Origin: Nocardia higoensis NBRC 100133
GTDB taxonomy: Bacteria > Actinomycetota > Actinomycetes > Mycobacteriales > Mycobacteriaceae
Length of the DNA: 40,942 nucleotides
NCBI RefSeq assembly: GCF_000308595.1
Contig: NZ_BAGA01000030.1
Coordinates: 1 to 40,942 of the forward strand
Direction of reading: 5' to 3'
Of this stretch, positions 40,638 through 40,942 are shown piece after piece. Every line of letters begins with the position of its first letter. Positions within the stretch are counted from its first letter, which is position 1. A program made the position numbers and the translations under genes. Under the pieces are notes generated by a model. It was given only the letters and a program-made list of their open reading frames with translations. It was not told the DNA's origin and made no database searches.

Positions 40638-40942
40638 ATGCTTCGACGCATGAGACCGGGATTGGCGCAGGTGCGCGACACACAGTTCGGCGTGTTCACC
40701 GGCTGGCAGGTGCTGTGCGAGTACAGCCGGGCCGAGATGCGCGAGCACATCGACCGCGGACTATGGGTGCGGGTCTTGCGCGGTGTCTTCCGCGAGGCGC
40801 CGACCCCGCCGACGGCTCGCCTGCGGGTGGAGGCGGCACGACTGTGCCTCGGGGTCCCCGGACTCGTGGCCGCGTACGGCACCGCCGCGCGATTGCACGG
40901 TCTGCCCGTCTTCGACGATCCGGTGACCCATGTGCTCGGGGG
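40638..40942 (+). CDS. AbiEi/DUF559-like protein, N-terminal part (runs off the right edge)
   Basis: An open frame from ATG 40638 (or in-frame ATG 40650) to the window edge, about 101 codons, with no stop. The segment FTGWQVLCEYSRAEMREHID, then RGLWVRVLRGVFREAPTPPT and LVAAYGTAARLHGLP, is the winged-helix head common to actinobacterial AbiEi-type antitoxin-like and DUF559 proteins. A nuclease-like C-terminus would be expected beyond the edge but is not visible. M. tuberculosis also has conserved hypothetical genes beyond glmM. Function unproven. Confidence 0.65.
   Translation, partial: MLRRMRPGLAQVRDTQFGVFTGWQVLCEYSRAEMREHIDRGLWVRVLRGVFREAPTPPTARLRVEAARLCLGVPGLVAAYGTAARLHGLPVFDDPVTHVLG

Overview
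This window looks like a high-GC actinobacterial chromosome of the order Mycobacteriales, most likely Nocardia or a close relative. The grounds are third-position GC bias throughout, RpoA, TruA and L13 proteins very close to mycobacterial ones, a type VII (ESX) secretion locus with an EccE subunit, mycosin, WXG100 proteins, and an Rv1747-like FHA-ABC exporter. The genus is inference; no rRNA is present. The conserved frame is the same as in Mycobacterium: the end of the alpha ribosomal operon (infA-rpmJ-rpsM-rpsK-rpsD-rpoA-rplQ-truA) on the left, rplM-rpsI-glmM on the right, and ESX-4 in between.

Layout. 1-1206 (-) is the N-terminal part of a proline-rich repeat protein running off the left edge. 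1556-6366 (+) is the ribosomal/RNA polymerase operon, with unusually many hairpins between its genes. 6459-10898 is a small accessory segment: a small heat-shock protein behind a CIRCE operator, an LLM-type (F420-like) oxidoreductase, a RicR-type copper repressor with its operator, an EamA exporter, an MTA phosphorylase and an FMN reductase. 10948-23670 is a complete ESX-4-type secretion system in divergent and convergent pairs: eccE(-), eccB(+), mycP(-), eccD(-), eccC(+), an Rv3446c-like accessory protein (+), and two WXG100 genes (-) behind an ECF-sigma (SigM-type) promoter.

24016-37890 is a block that M. tuberculosis lacks between its esx genes and rplM. It holds a membrane Ser/Thr kinase, four tandem paralogous lipoproteins of unknown function, an FHA/zinc-ribbon protein, a lipoprotein zinc peptidase, an FHA-FHA-ABC exporter related to Rv1747, and a degenerate Hsp70/actin-like membrane protein. 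Kinase plus FHA readers plus exporter plus surface lipoproteins next to a secretion system suggests a phospho-signalling envelope module tied to ESX-4. This is the best candidate here for an undescribed system. 38049-40532 is rplM-rpsI-glmM; two DnaA-box-like sequences and the start of an AbiEi/DUF559-like gene close the window.

Almost every convergent gene pair is separated by a perfect or near-perfect GC-rich inverted repeat without a T tract, the usual actinobacterial terminator style. No tRNA, rRNA, CRISPR array, insertion sequence or phage gene was seen.
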